Part shown: positions 36,815 through 47,550 of the stretch, piece after piece
Position numbering within the stretch: position 1 is the first letter of the stretch
Layout of the letters: each line of letters starts with the position of its first letter
Source: Cyclina sinensis
Lineage: Eukaryota; Mollusca; Bivalvia; Venerida; Veneridae
Assembly (NCBI GenBank): GCA_012932295.1
Contig: JAAONU010000019.1
Location: 30,977,913-31,041,912 of the forward strand
Length of the DNA stretch: 64,000 nucleotides
Direction of reading: 5' to 3'
Program-made: the position numbers and the translations under genes
Notes under the pieces: model-generated
The model's database searches: none
Seen by the model: only the letters and a program-made list of their open reading frames with translations
Told to the model about the DNA's origin: nothing

Positions 36815-37177
36815 GGTGACGGCAATAACAATAGCAAAAAACAAGACAACACAGCCAAAGGTTGTTACCAAACAAATGATCCAAGAAAATGGTTACCCCA
36901 AGAATCAGGCATAAGAAGACTGTGTGAATTAGTTGGACTACAATTAGCTTATCTTGAGACGTTTGGGAATCATGATGCAGGAAGTCCCTATTTTCTTAGT
37001 TTGCCAGTCCTCGTTCAAAATTCGTTGAGTAGGACTTTGGTTCGGAGAGCCGCTTCGGCAGTTCTTGGGATGAACGTCCTTCTGCCTATAACTCCAAGAC
37101 ATCAAAAGGGATTTCGGAGAAAACGTCCAATTACTTCAACACCCAAGTCGAAAAAAAAAAACAACTTGAGAAGTTGA
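36815..37177 (+). CDS. Unrecognised protein-like frame, right part (no start codon)
   Basis: 120 sense codons are open after tandem TGA codons and end at TGA 37175-37177. The residues include RKWLPQESGIRRLCELVGL, a Gly/Pro/Leu stretch and a strongly basic end with RRKRP and a poly-Lys run, as in DNA-binding or nuclear proteins. Base composition is less AT-rich than the flanks. There is no ATG near the beginning, so it would have to be reached by splicing or be a decayed frame. I do not recognise the family. Confidence 0.4.
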   Translation, partial: GDGNNNSKKQDNTAKGCYQTNDPRKWLPQESGIRRLCELVGLQLAYLETFGNHDAGSPYFLSLPVLVQNSLSRTLVRRAASAVLGMNVLLPITPRHQKGFRRKRPITSTPKSKKKNNLRS

Positions 37178-37506
37178 ATATCTTGTGTGTGTAGTAATTT
37201 GCAGCAATGCATGTGTAAATATTTAGTTCTTTGAACCTATTTTTTTATCAAGTTTACTTTTTTTGTGCATTTTCTTATTGCCATACTTAATATCCTGCAT
37301 GTTACGATATCGGAACATTTTGAAAATGTTCGCAGTAAATACTTTACGCGAAACAATCATGTAACCAGTGCCCAAAAATTAGTACCAGCAAAATTAAATT
37401 ATATCATAGCATTTCCAATGCATTTGTAGTTTTTATAAATTTGAAAACATGAGATCTTTGGCTCTTAACATTTTATTATAGGATGTGTTATACCTTACGT
37501 GTATTT

Positions 37507-39079
37507 TTAGCTCACCTGTCACGTAGTGACAGAGTTAGCTTTTCTGATCACCTTTTGTCCGTCGTCCGTCCGTCCGTCCGTCCACAATTAGTTTGTTAAC
37601 ACTCTAGTGGTCACATTTTTGCCTCTGTCATGAAACTTGATCAGGATGTTTGTCTCATTAATATCTCGGACGAGTTCGAACACGGGTTATCAGGGTTGGA
37701 AAACTAGGTCACAGAGCCCAAATATAGAAAAACCTTGTTAACACTCTAGAGGCTACTTTTTCAGTCCAAATATCCTGGAAATTTGTCAGAAAGGTTCTAT
37801 CGATGGTTTCTAGCTCAAGTTTAAATATGGGTCACCTAGGTTCAAAAACTAGGTCACAGAGCCCAAAAATAGAAAAATCTTGTTAACACTCTAGAGGTTA
37901 CATTTTCTGCCCAAATAATCTGGAAATTTGTCAGAAATGTTGCCTTGAAGATTTCTAGATCAAGTTTAAATATGGGTCATCGCGGGTCAAAAACTAGGTC
38001 ACAGAGCCCAAATATTGAAAAACCTTGTTAACACTCTAGAGGCTACTTTTTTACACCAAATAATCTGGGAATTTGTCAGTAAGGTTGCTTCTATGATTTC
38101 TAGCTCAGGTTTGAATATGGGTCGTCTGGGTTCAAAAACTAGGTCACAGAGCTCAAAAATAGAAACAGCTTGTTATCACTCTAGAGGTTACATTTTCAGC
38201 CCAAATAATCTGGAAATTTGTCAGAAAGGTTGTTTCAAAGATTTCTAGCTCAAGTTTGGATATGGGTTTTCTGGGGTCAAAAACTAGGTCACAGTACCCA
38301 AAAATAGAAAAATCTTTTAACACTCTAGAGGTTACATTTTCAGCCCAAATAATCTGGAAATTTGTCAGAAATGTTGCCTTGAAGATTTCTAGATCAAGTT
38401 TGAATATGGGTCATCTGGGGTCACAAACTAGGTCACAGAGTCAAAATATGGAAAAACCTTGTTATCATTCTAAAGGTAGCATTTTCAGTCCAAATAACCT
38501 TGAAATTTGTCAGAAAGGTTCTATCGATGATTTCTAGCTCAGTTTTGAATATAGGTTTTCTTGGGTCAAAAACTAGGTCACAGAGCCCGAAAGTAGAAAA
38601 ACCTTGTTAATGCTCTAGAGGTTACATTTTTAGTTTAAATGTCCTTGAAATTTGTCAGAAAGGTTGTTTCAAGGAATTCTAGCTCAGATTTGCATATGGG
38701 TCATCTGGAATCAAAAACTAGGTCACATGGTCCAAATATGTAAAAGACTTTTTAACCTTCCAGAGGTTACATTTTCAGTCCAAATATCCTGGAAATTTGT
38801 CAGACAGGTTTTTTGATGATTTCTAGCTCAAATTGGAGTATGGGTCATCTTGGGTCAAAAACTGGGTCACAGAGCCCAAATATGGAAAAACCTTGTTAAC
38901 ACTCTAGAGATAACATTTTCAGTACAAATAACCTTGAAATTTGTCAAAGAGATTGTTTCAATAATTTCTAGGTCAAGTTTGAATATGGGTCATCTGGGGT
39001 CAATTAACCAGGTCCATAGCAACTTTGTTAAAGGCAGTCATACTCAGGTGAGCGATACAGGGCCATCATGGCCCTCTTG
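37507..39079 (-). mobile_element. Family A tandem-core element, copy 4 (inverted)
   Basis: On the minus strand it begins CAAGAGGGCCATGATGGCCC (39079 downward) and has about nine ~146-bp core units and a GGAC-repeat stretch. It ends with a hairpin whose 7-bp arms are CTGTCAC / GTGACAG (37516-37532), followed by GTGAGCTAA (CTAA at 37510-37507). Both ends are intact. The several 60-90-aa plus-strand frames here are core repeats, not genes. Confidence 0.8.
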
Positions 39080-40226
39080 TTTTTAGTATTCTTGTTCTGA
39101 AAAACCTGGATCTCATGGAAAATTATACTTTGAGGATTTAATTTATTTTTCTAAAAATTAAGTGTGTTCAATCATGGATGCTGTTAAACTCATCAAACTG
39201 TAAATACAATAATGTTTATTCAATAGAATCATTACTTACTTTCATAATACATACAGCACACTGTCTTACAGACCAATCATTTTCACCAAAAGTCTATTTT
39301 ATGTATGATTTCACATAAGTTTAAAAAAGAAGTGGCAATATCATATTTGTGATACTCATAGAAACTCTTAAAAACATAACAAAACATTTGATTTATTTGC
39401 GTTGAATGGATAATCATATTTCAACTGTTTACAATTTGACAAAAACTAATACTTAACTATGCACATGTGACTATTAAAGTTTGATAAAAATAAAAGCTGC
39501 TGAATTTCTTCACTGCCAACAGAAAAAGAAACAATTTATTTTCATTTGCCTTATTTTGTTGTTTTCTGATGTAATTTATTTTTATTTATACAGAGATTTC
39601 AAGTACTTACTTATAACAATTGGTATCACTTTTTTTCTTAGCTCTTAAGCACCCTTAACAGTTTTGATCAATTTGAGAAACTAAATAGCATCTCCCATCT
39701 CCTCCAATACTATGAGCCTTTGTTGTTGTTGTTTTTGTAGAAACATGAATAATTTTGTAAAAGAAACCACAGCTAAATGCAACTTCCTGCTTTTGAACTA
39801 AGAGTTAAACTGACAATTTTCTGTGTGTGAATGAATGACTGAATAAAATGTATCTCAATACATGTTGTTATCAGTCATGTCAGAAAGCCTGGCCATCAAT
39901 GAGGTAATAAAACCATTACCACCCTGTGCCTGATGATTGCTTATGGCCATTCTAATTATCTGCTGGACATCAAAGAGATACAGATCTGTATCTGCCAGTG
40001 GTGTCTAAACGTTGGAGTGAATGTACATTTATTTACACAACTAGATTTTCCAATAATGTACAATTGCAAAAATAGTTCAGAAAAGCCATATACATGTGTG
40101 TACATATTCATATATATAATTTTATTGTATTTAAATATTTTTTTTATCTTTTATTCATCCAACACAACAAAAATAAGAAATGGCAAAGAGGGAACATTAT
40201 TTTTTTTGTTACAATAATCACTTTAA

Positions 40227-40262
40227 TGACATCGGGGCCTCAATTAAGGCCCTGATGACATA
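40227..40262. repeat. Imperfect palindrome
   Basis: ATCGGGGCCTCAATTAAGGC followed by CCTGATGA forms a hairpin with GGGCCT/AGGCCC arms, just outside the 3.7-kb inverted-repeat unit. Its role is unknown. Confidence 0.5.
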
Positions 40263-40459
40263 AACAGATTTAGAACTGATTTGATCTACATCTACAGGTT
40301 ACTCCTGATCAGTCAGTACTGACTATAACTGGGAGGCGCTTGTCAGGAAAACTGTGTTAAAAGTGTCAAGTGCTTGGTTAAAAGATAAAAGTTTGGAGAT
40401 AAAAGAGTGCATGGTTAAAGCATGCTGGGAGAGGGGTGGGAGCGTGGACAAAAAGGAAG

Positions 40460-40800
40460 CTGTCACCAGGTTAAAGCATACTGGGAGGTGTGGGATGGTG
40501 CTGAAAGGGCGCTGTCACCAGCCTATCCTTGAATATATTTAGGCTGGCAGAGGATTTGATCTGGTATGGGAGACTATTCCAATACCTTAATTAATGTTCT
40601 AGGGAAGTATAAGTTAAGGTGGTACTGGGTATGGGACTGGGGGATCAGGAAGTTCAAGTTTCTAGTTGGGATGAGATGGTTGTGATCAACGTGTACAAGA
40701 TTATGCTGAATTTTATAGAGAAATATAAGTCAGGAATGGAGTCTGCAGCTTTCTAGGGAGGACCAACCAAGATTGCTGGTGAAAATTGTAGATGAAAAAT
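40460..40800 (-). pseudogene. LINE reverse-transcriptase C-terminal fossil
   Basis: On the minus strand, phrases typical of the post-RT region of non-LTR retrotransposons appear in two registers: LYKIQHNLVHVDHNHL and YFPRTLIK in one, WNSLPYQIKSSASLNIFKD in the next. A one-base shift and stop codons separate them, so the copy is dead. Confidence 0.65.
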
Positions 40801-41404
40801 ATCAAAACCATGAAAATTAAGGAACGAACTAGCACATTGTTACTATGGTCAATTGTATATGTATTATGATGCATATTTTTTTCAAAAATATTACATAATA
40901 CATAATTATGCAAATTAATAAATTTCTATAATTTTAATCATAAATAGAACACTTTAAAAAGGAAACTGTTTATTATTTCCATTATAGCCAAATTTGGTAT
41001 TAAAAGATTTGTGTTTTAATCAGGGTTATGAATTTTACATTCTTATTTTTCAAATAAGAATTTTGCAACAATAACTCATAAAATTATGATTAAAATTATG
41101 ATTATTTTACTTAATTATTTCTCTGGTATACAATCCAGACGGATTTTACCCACATGTTGTTTTAGCCATATGGATTTACATTTAATTTAGCACTTCTGCT
41201 CAATTAAGGGTTGTTTGTCTTCTTAAGCCTTGTTGTATTTTAAAAGTTGATTACTTATCCAATATGTTAAAATGTAACCCTTTACTTATCTAAGTGAGAA
41301 TCAATCTGAAGCCAAGCTGTCTTATGCAGACCAATCAAAGAAAGCCATTTGAGTGTTTACTTGAGAATTAAGAGATTCTTTTATAAGTATTTAGATTTTA
41401 TGTT

Positions 41405-41433
41405 TAAAAAATATAGATATAGATATAGATATA
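41405..41433. repeat. TAGATA hexanucleotide microsatellite
   Basis: Four short copies of ATAGAT in a row. Confidence 0.7.
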
Positions 41434-41746
41434 TGACTGGACATCCAGAGTGTTAACATCTTTAAGACATTACAAGTTTAATTATAGGAATTCCTACTGC
41501 TACATTGTGTTAGAAACTGTTTGTATCATTTTGATTTCCATATCTGTTGTTGTTCAAGATCAGGATTACCTGTGTTGTTGAAAAAGTAAAAAGGAAAACC
41601 TTAAATCAAAGAACTTTGTCCATCTTTGCATCCTGCACAGACACAATCCAAAAGGAACAAAAAAAACTACTTCCTTATGTTTGTATGTAGGCCTATATTC
41701 AATGTTAACACAATGTTGAAGTATAAATTACACACTCGATATTTAC

Positions 41747-42202
41747 TTATACAAGAGCCGTGTTACACATGGTTAATCCCCCTGCCGGGAAGAAGCTACC
41801 TGAAGGTTGTACTTTCAAACACTCAATGTAATAATGTTTCAAGAAAATCCCACAAAAAATAGGCAAGGTAGACTTATTGTTCTTGCAAACTGCACTTCCT
41901 ACCAATGTGCTATGTCAGTGTATTAAGTTTGAAGAAAATCGCTCAAGCACTTTTGGAGTTATGCTTCGGACAAAGTTTTTCAATTAAATCTGATAAAGGG
42001 GAATAATTCTAAAAGTAGGCAAGGTAGAGTTATTATTCTTACACACTGCACCTCCTCCAAATGTGTTCTTTCAGTATATGAAGTTTGAAGAAAATCACTC
42101 AAGTACTTTTGGAGTTATGTTCCGGACAAAACTGGAATGGATGCACACACAGACGGACAGAGACCATTTCTAATATCCCCTCCGCCTTTGGCGGGGGTAT
42201 AA
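41747..42202 (+). mobile_element. Tandem-core element, family D, copy 1
   Basis: The head has ACAAGAGCCGTGTTACACAT. Two core units of about 150 bp contain GGCAAGGTAGAGTTATT and TTTTGGAGTTATGCTCCGGA. The right end has CAGACGGACAGAGACCATTT and the palindromic tip CCCCTCCGCC-TTT-GGCGGGGG-like (42178-42198). Confidence 0.75.
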
Positions 42203-42264
42203 TAAGTTCAAGAATTCAAGAATTAGATATACATGTATATGCTGGGATATTTAAAATGTAAACA

Positions 42265-42950
42265 AATAAATCTGATAAAGGGGAATAACTCTAAAAAATA
42301 GGCAAGGTAGAGTTATTGGACTTCCACACGCACTACCTACCAATGTGCTGTCAGTGTATGAAATTTGAATAAAATCCCTCAAGTAGTTTTGGAGTTATGC
42401 TCCGGACAAAATTTATCAAGTAATTCTGATAAAGGGGAATAACTCTAAAAATAGGCAAGGTAGAGTTATTGGACTTGCACACTGCACTACCTACCAATGT
42501 GCTCTGTCAGTGTATGAAGTTTGAATAAAATCCCTCAAGAGTTTTGGAGTTATGCTTCGGACAAAATTTATCAAGTAATTCTGATAAAGGGGAATAACTC
42601 TAAAAATAGGCAAGGTAGAGTTATTGGACTTGCATACTGCCTTACCTACCAATGTGCTCTGTCAGTGTATGAAATTTGAATAAAATCCCACAAGTAGTTT
42701 TGGAGTTATGCTCCGGAGAAAATTTATCAAGTAATTCTGTTAAAGGGGAATAACTCTAAAAATAGGCAAGGTAGAGTTACTGGACTTGCACACTGCACTA
42801 CCTATCAATGTGCTCTGTCAGTGTATGAAGTTTGAATAAAATCCCTCAAGTAGTTTTGGAGTTATGCTCCGGACAAAATTGTTTCGGACGCATGGACGTA
42901 CGAAGGGCATTTCTAATATCCCCTTCGCCTTTGGAGGGGGGATAAAAATT
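42265..42950 (+). mobile_element. Tandem-core element, family D, copy 2
   Basis: Four core units at about 155-bp spacing (TATGAAGTTTGAATAAAATC near 42356, 42511, 42666 and 42822) follow AATAACTCTAAAAATAGGCA. The end is GACGCATGGACGTACGAAGG then CCCCTTCGCCTTTGGAGGGG, the same palindromic tip as copy 1. Confidence 0.8.
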
Positions 42951-43239
42951 TGGTACAATTTGCTTTGAACTCATCTTTAATTATTTTTTAGGTAATGTTT
43001 CAGAATTTTCATGTTTTTCTTTCCATTTCGAAGGTATTGGCCTTGAACTCTTTGTTTAAAGGCTAGGATAAACCATTTCATATTAACTTCAAACTGATTT
43101 TAAGCCGCACATCTTGAAAACCATGAATCTGAAATATATTTTCAGCGTGTGTCAGCCATTTAGACTGGTACACTCCTTGATAAGAGAGTTAAAAAAGCCT
43201 TATAAATGATACTTGACAGTTATTGAAAGTTGGGCTTAT

Positions 43240-43930
43240 AAGACAAGTCCAAAATGAGATCGTTGTTGATTTAGCTTCTTCTTCATGGGGCATTAAACCA
43301 GTTTCACCATTTATCATTACTGATTGTGTTGATTTTTTTTTTTTCAGGTGGAATAAGTGTTTAAGAACTCTAATTTTTATTTTCTCTAAAATATATACAT
43401 TGCTATTTCCCCAAAGTTCACCACAGTAAAAAAGAATAGTCTTATTGTTTTTTTTAAATAGTTCGAGCTGCAGGTCATATGTTAAATTGATTTCTCTTTT
43501 TCTTTTTTTTCAAAAGTGAAAACATTAAGCTTTATTTGCTTGCTGTGCATTTTTTTAGCTGTAAGATAACTACCTTATTTAGAAAGAATAAGACCCAGAT
43601 ATTTATATTCATTTGAAATTTCTAAGAGTTGACTGATAAATATCAAATTTCTTGTACGACATAAAAATATACATGTCTTTGTTTTATCTGTATCCAAAGT
43701 AATTTCCATGCATTGCAATAATTTTCACACAGTTTTGGTTATTTTTTGAGTCTTCAAATAAAAAGTTTTAGGTTTTATTCTGCAGAATCACTAACTGAAT
43801 TTATTTCAATACCGTTTGCATTCATTTCAGTGATAAATGTTTTGAGATCATTGAGATACAAAGAAAAAAGTATTGATGACAAATTTTCACCCTGTCCTAC
43901 ACCTATATCAACCTTAAGATATCAAACATA
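43240..43930 (-). pseudogene. LINE reverse-transcriptase domain fossil
   Basis: Minus-strand reading gives GVRQGENLSSILFSLYLND near 43890-43830, matching the conserved RT motif region around VRQG. Further on it gives LFKKNNKTILFYCGELWGN and a KHLFHLKK phrase near 43480-43340. Several stops and frame changes intervene. It is a decayed non-LTR retrotransposon, possibly of the same clade as the fragment at 26530-27580. Confidence 0.7.
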
Positions 43931-44237
43931 CAAGATACACTGAAAACAAAAACGTACTCGTTAAAGCATATACAAATCCTTTTTAGATTCAGTATCCAAT
44001 AAACTTTTGCAATGCAAGAAATTAAACCAATTTCAAACACATCTGATTGGAATAATTACTGGCGAAACAACTTTAATCTGCTCTGGAAATACAGGACTGG
44101 TGTTGATTATGTTTATACAACTAATCAACAATTGAATTGGCAGTGATTGAAAAAATCAAAGATGTTTTCACAAGTAATAAGTCAGTCATAATGCTAGACT
44201 GGGGTATTATACTCCACTATATAAAAAGACAGTTTAC

Positions 44238-45108
44238 CATGTGGCAGCGGGGAGTGGATCCAATCCTAACATGCTGGACAGGTAACCCTGGGGTCACGAT
44301 TCCCAGCTCCTCCACTAACATTATTAATTGTCTTTTGGGTGAGATGTTAAACTGAGGTCCCATATATCAGAGCTGTACACTGAGCATGCATAAGAACCGG
44401 GGATATCTCTGGAATGGGATTTTTTCTGTATCTTGCACTATCCCCAACAACATAAAATAACTAATCTCTGCAGGGGGCGTCGATCATATGGGCAAATGGT
44501 ACTGATGATAAATAAACTCAAATAGATAGATGTGGCACCATGCTAGTGGTAATGCGCTGGACTAGTAATTTAACCCAGGATTCGCGAGATCAATCACCCG
44601 CTCCTCCACTAACATTACCAATTGTCTTTCGGTGACATGTTAAACTGAGGCCCTGTGTATCACTGCTGTAATATGAGCATGCAAAAGAACCAGGGATCAC
44701 TCTGGAATGGCATGCATTCTGTTTCTTACACTATCCACCACAACATGAAATAAGTCAAATAACTAATCTCTGCAAGGGACGTCGGTCATATGGGCAAGCA
44801 GTACTGACAATAAATAAACTCAAATAAATAGATGTGTAAGTGGATGAGTGGTCCTGTGGTAACATGCTGTACTGGTAATACAGGGGTGCAAGTTTGATCC
44901 CCTGCTCCTCCACTTACATTACTAATTGTCTTTCAGATGAGACTTTAAACGGAGGTCCAATAGTGCTATTAACTTAGCTTGAAAAGAACCAGAGGTGTTT
45001 CTAGAATGGGATGCTTGCTGTATCTTGCACTATCCTACAACCTAAATAACTAACCTCTTCATTGTGGTCATATGGGCTGAACTGGTACCGACGATAAATA
45101 AACTCAAA
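44238..45108 (+). mobile_element. Three tRNA-derived SINE copies in tandem
   Basis: Copies occupy about 44238-44530, 44531-44830 and 44831-45108, all in the plus direction. Each has a tRNA-like head, CTCCTCCACTAACATTA or the close CTCCTCCACTTACATTA, a GAGATGTTAAACTGAGG-like segment, AAAAGAACCAGG and CTTGCACTATCC, then an ATAAATAAACTCAAA tail that joins directly to the next head. The copies differ from each other, so this is not a very recent duplication. Confidence 0.8.
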
Positions 45109-45264
45109 AGATGGAGGTCCACAAGACAATTGACCTTACGCCAGCAACTTGACTGACAGGCTGTTTATCCAGTTGATGAGCAGGAATCAATTACAGCATA
45201 CTACTACCTACAAACATTAAAAAAAAAACGGGTTGTAGTATAGGAACGCCCATGGCTGGCTTGC

Positions 45265-46120
45265 TTGTGGGCGGGCGGTGTCCAGTTTTGTCCAGAGCAT
45301 ATCTTCTACATTCATGGAGGGATTTCAGTACTACTTGACACTTATTTTGACCATCATGAGATGTAGTGTTGTGTGCATAAACCAGGTCTGTAAGTCAAAG
45401 GTCAAGGTCAAACTTAGAGGTCAGGTGAAAATTCTTGCCCGAAGCAAACTTTCTATATGTATAGAGGGATTTTGATAAAACTTTGCACAAATGTTTACCA
45501 TTTACTCACAAATGTTTGTGAGGCAGAGTGTTGCACGCAACATTCAGGTCACTGTTGCCAAGGTCAAGGTCGCACATAGAGGAAAAAAGTCAGATAAAAG
45601 TATGAAAATGTGTGTATGGATCATATGGTCATCATGAATTAAGTGATTCTTTCTTTTATGTTCACCATCATGGGACTGAGCATTACAAGTGAGATCAAGT
45701 TCCATATATGCAAGGTCAAGGTCATTAGAGATGATGAAATGTCCAGATTTTGTCCAGAGCATATCTTCTACATCCATGGAGGGATTTTAGTATTGCTTGA
45801 AACAAATGTTCACCATCATCAGACGTAGTGTCATGCACATGAACCTCTAGGTCAAAGGTCAAGGTCACACTTAGAGGTCTGATAAAAACGCTTGTCTGAA
45901 GCAAAACTTCAACATGCATCAAGGCATTTTATTATGCTTTGCTCAAATTTTCACCATTGAGAGGCAGAGCATCATGTGAAAAATTCAGGTCCCTGTGGCC
46001 AAGGTCAAGGTCACACATAGTGGTCAAAGGTCAAATAAAAGTATGAAAATGTGAGTACCATTTAGTCATTATGAATCAAGTGATTCTATCACAAACGTTT
46101 ACCATCATGAGAATGAGTGT
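45265..46120 (+). repeat. Tandem-core array, family E, with AGGTCAAGGTCA motifs
   Basis: Repeated phrases are TGTCCAGAGCATATCTTCTA, CATGGAGGGATTT, ACCATCATGAGA and AAAGGTCAAGGTCACACTTA. Two larger units can be aligned, each made of two diverged halves. No clear termini. Overlapping frames here are not genes. Confidence 0.7.
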
Positions 46121-46659
46121 AACATGCACAATATATGTCCAAATAACACAAATTTACTAAAATGTCATTATACTGTTTATGTACAGTCATTATACTGTTT
46201 GTGTATATATATTCGTTTAATCATACATTTCACACATTTATCAAAAGTGCATGAAATAATTACTTCAGAAAATATATGGTACTTATTCGTAAATAACAAC
46301 CTTCTGGTTTTAAATAAAGCGTTACATTCTTTGGTTGCACAGTTCACTGAAGCTTAATATAGACCAGTCTGAAACAAGAATGAATGTCCACATGCTTTGA
46401 AGAATAGTAATTTAGACTTGCACAAATATTTATTATTATGAGACAGAGTGCCATGTGCAAAATTCAAGCCCCTGTATAATTTCATGTACTTCAGACCTAG
46501 TATAAATTCATGCAAATGCCAGTTTTCATTGCAATGTTTCCATTTCTTGGATTCATATATGTACCAATTTATCTTCTGGTTCATTTAAAATAAAAGTTTC
46601 ACTATCCAGCACTAGGAATAGTCAAACTTGCTTCCCTACTAACACCTCTTTTTATCCAT

Positions 46660-47277
46660 TATGCCCATATCTTCACCAAAAGCTCTTGTGACGGGGGTAT
46701 TTTGTGACAATGCCACCCTTGTTTGCTATGTAAGTCTTTGCAAAAAACCAAGTGACCCCTGGGGTGGGCTAATTGTCACCACAGGGACATAATATGAACA
46801 CTCTTAGTTAAGGTTTAGTAGAGGATGCCTCACATCAAATTACAAAGCTCTGTGTCAAGTGGTTTAAGAGAAAAAGACAAACCCCATAGTAGGGCCAATA
46901 TTGACCCTAGGGTTATGATTTGAACCAACATGACAGAGGTCCACTTGACAATGCTACACACCAAATATCAAAACATAAAGTCTTATGGTTTATGAATAAT
47001 CAGCTACATTAAAGTTTCAGTATGACGCCCACGACAATGATGACTCAATGACCATAATAGCTCCACTTTTCCTGCGAAAACTGACAAGCTATGGAGTTAT
47101 GATTCTTGTACACTGCACTTCCTCTCATAGTGCTTGACCATTGTATGAAGTTGCATTGAATTCCAACCAGTAGTTTTCAAGTTATACTCCTACAATGAAA
47201 TCGCAACAGACGGCCCGACCGACCGACCACCAGGGGGCTCCTATATACCCCCCAAACTTTGTTTAGGGGGGTTATAA
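46660..47277 (+). mobile_element. Tandem-core element, family F, with strong terminal palindrome
   Basis: Diverged core units (GGTCCACTTGACAATGCTAC and relatives of family C) are followed by GACGGCCCGACCGACCGACC. A tip pairing ACCCCCC with GGGGGGT across AAACTTTGTTTA (about 47244-47270) closes the element. Confidence 0.65.
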
Positions 47278-47550
47278 AAATGCACCATATTACATTAGAA
47301 TAAAGCCAAAACAGGTATTTTAGAGTATGAAGTACTGTATCATATGGTGGCTGATTTCTGCACCCTAGCATATCAGTGTGTTGTCACTAGTGCTGATGCA
47401 GTAAGTCAGCAGTTTTGTAATCTTTGCTGAAGTGACAACAGGAAATATGGAAAGCTGCCAATGCAAAATCATGAGGGGAAAAGAAGTGTTATTGATGGCA
47501 TGGTATATGTGTTATGTCTTCATCTCGGCTCTTCGACCTTAACAAAAAGA

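Larger units (their letters stand above)
36321..40019. mobile_element. 3.7-kb unit bounded by exact 22-bp inverted repeats and AATG duplications
   Basis: The left terminus 36321-36342 begins CACTCCAACGTTTAGACACC and the right terminus 39998-40019 is its exact reverse complement over 22 bp. AATG lies immediately outside both ends (36317-36320 and 40020-40023). This is the structure of a DNA transposon with a 4-bp target duplication. Superfamilies with 4-bp duplications include Sola, Ginger and Chapaev-like groups, and the type cannot be chosen from the ends. It contains unrecognised protein-like frames at 36531-37177, a complete inverted family A element (37507-39079) and a perfect 16-bp palindrome GATACAGATCTGTATC at 39977-39992 just inside the right end. 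Confidence 0.65.

Noticed and set aside
38015..39086. Plus-strand frames of 77-93 residues with LGSKTRSQ and IWEFVSKVA phrases
   Set aside because: They are family A core units read in one frame; the same phrases recur in minus frames of the other copies at 14627-16493.
47430..47515. Possible plus-strand exon reading KYGKLPMQNHEGKRSVIDGM
   Set aside because: Acceptor and donor are weak and the phase does not fit the candidate exon at 50498.
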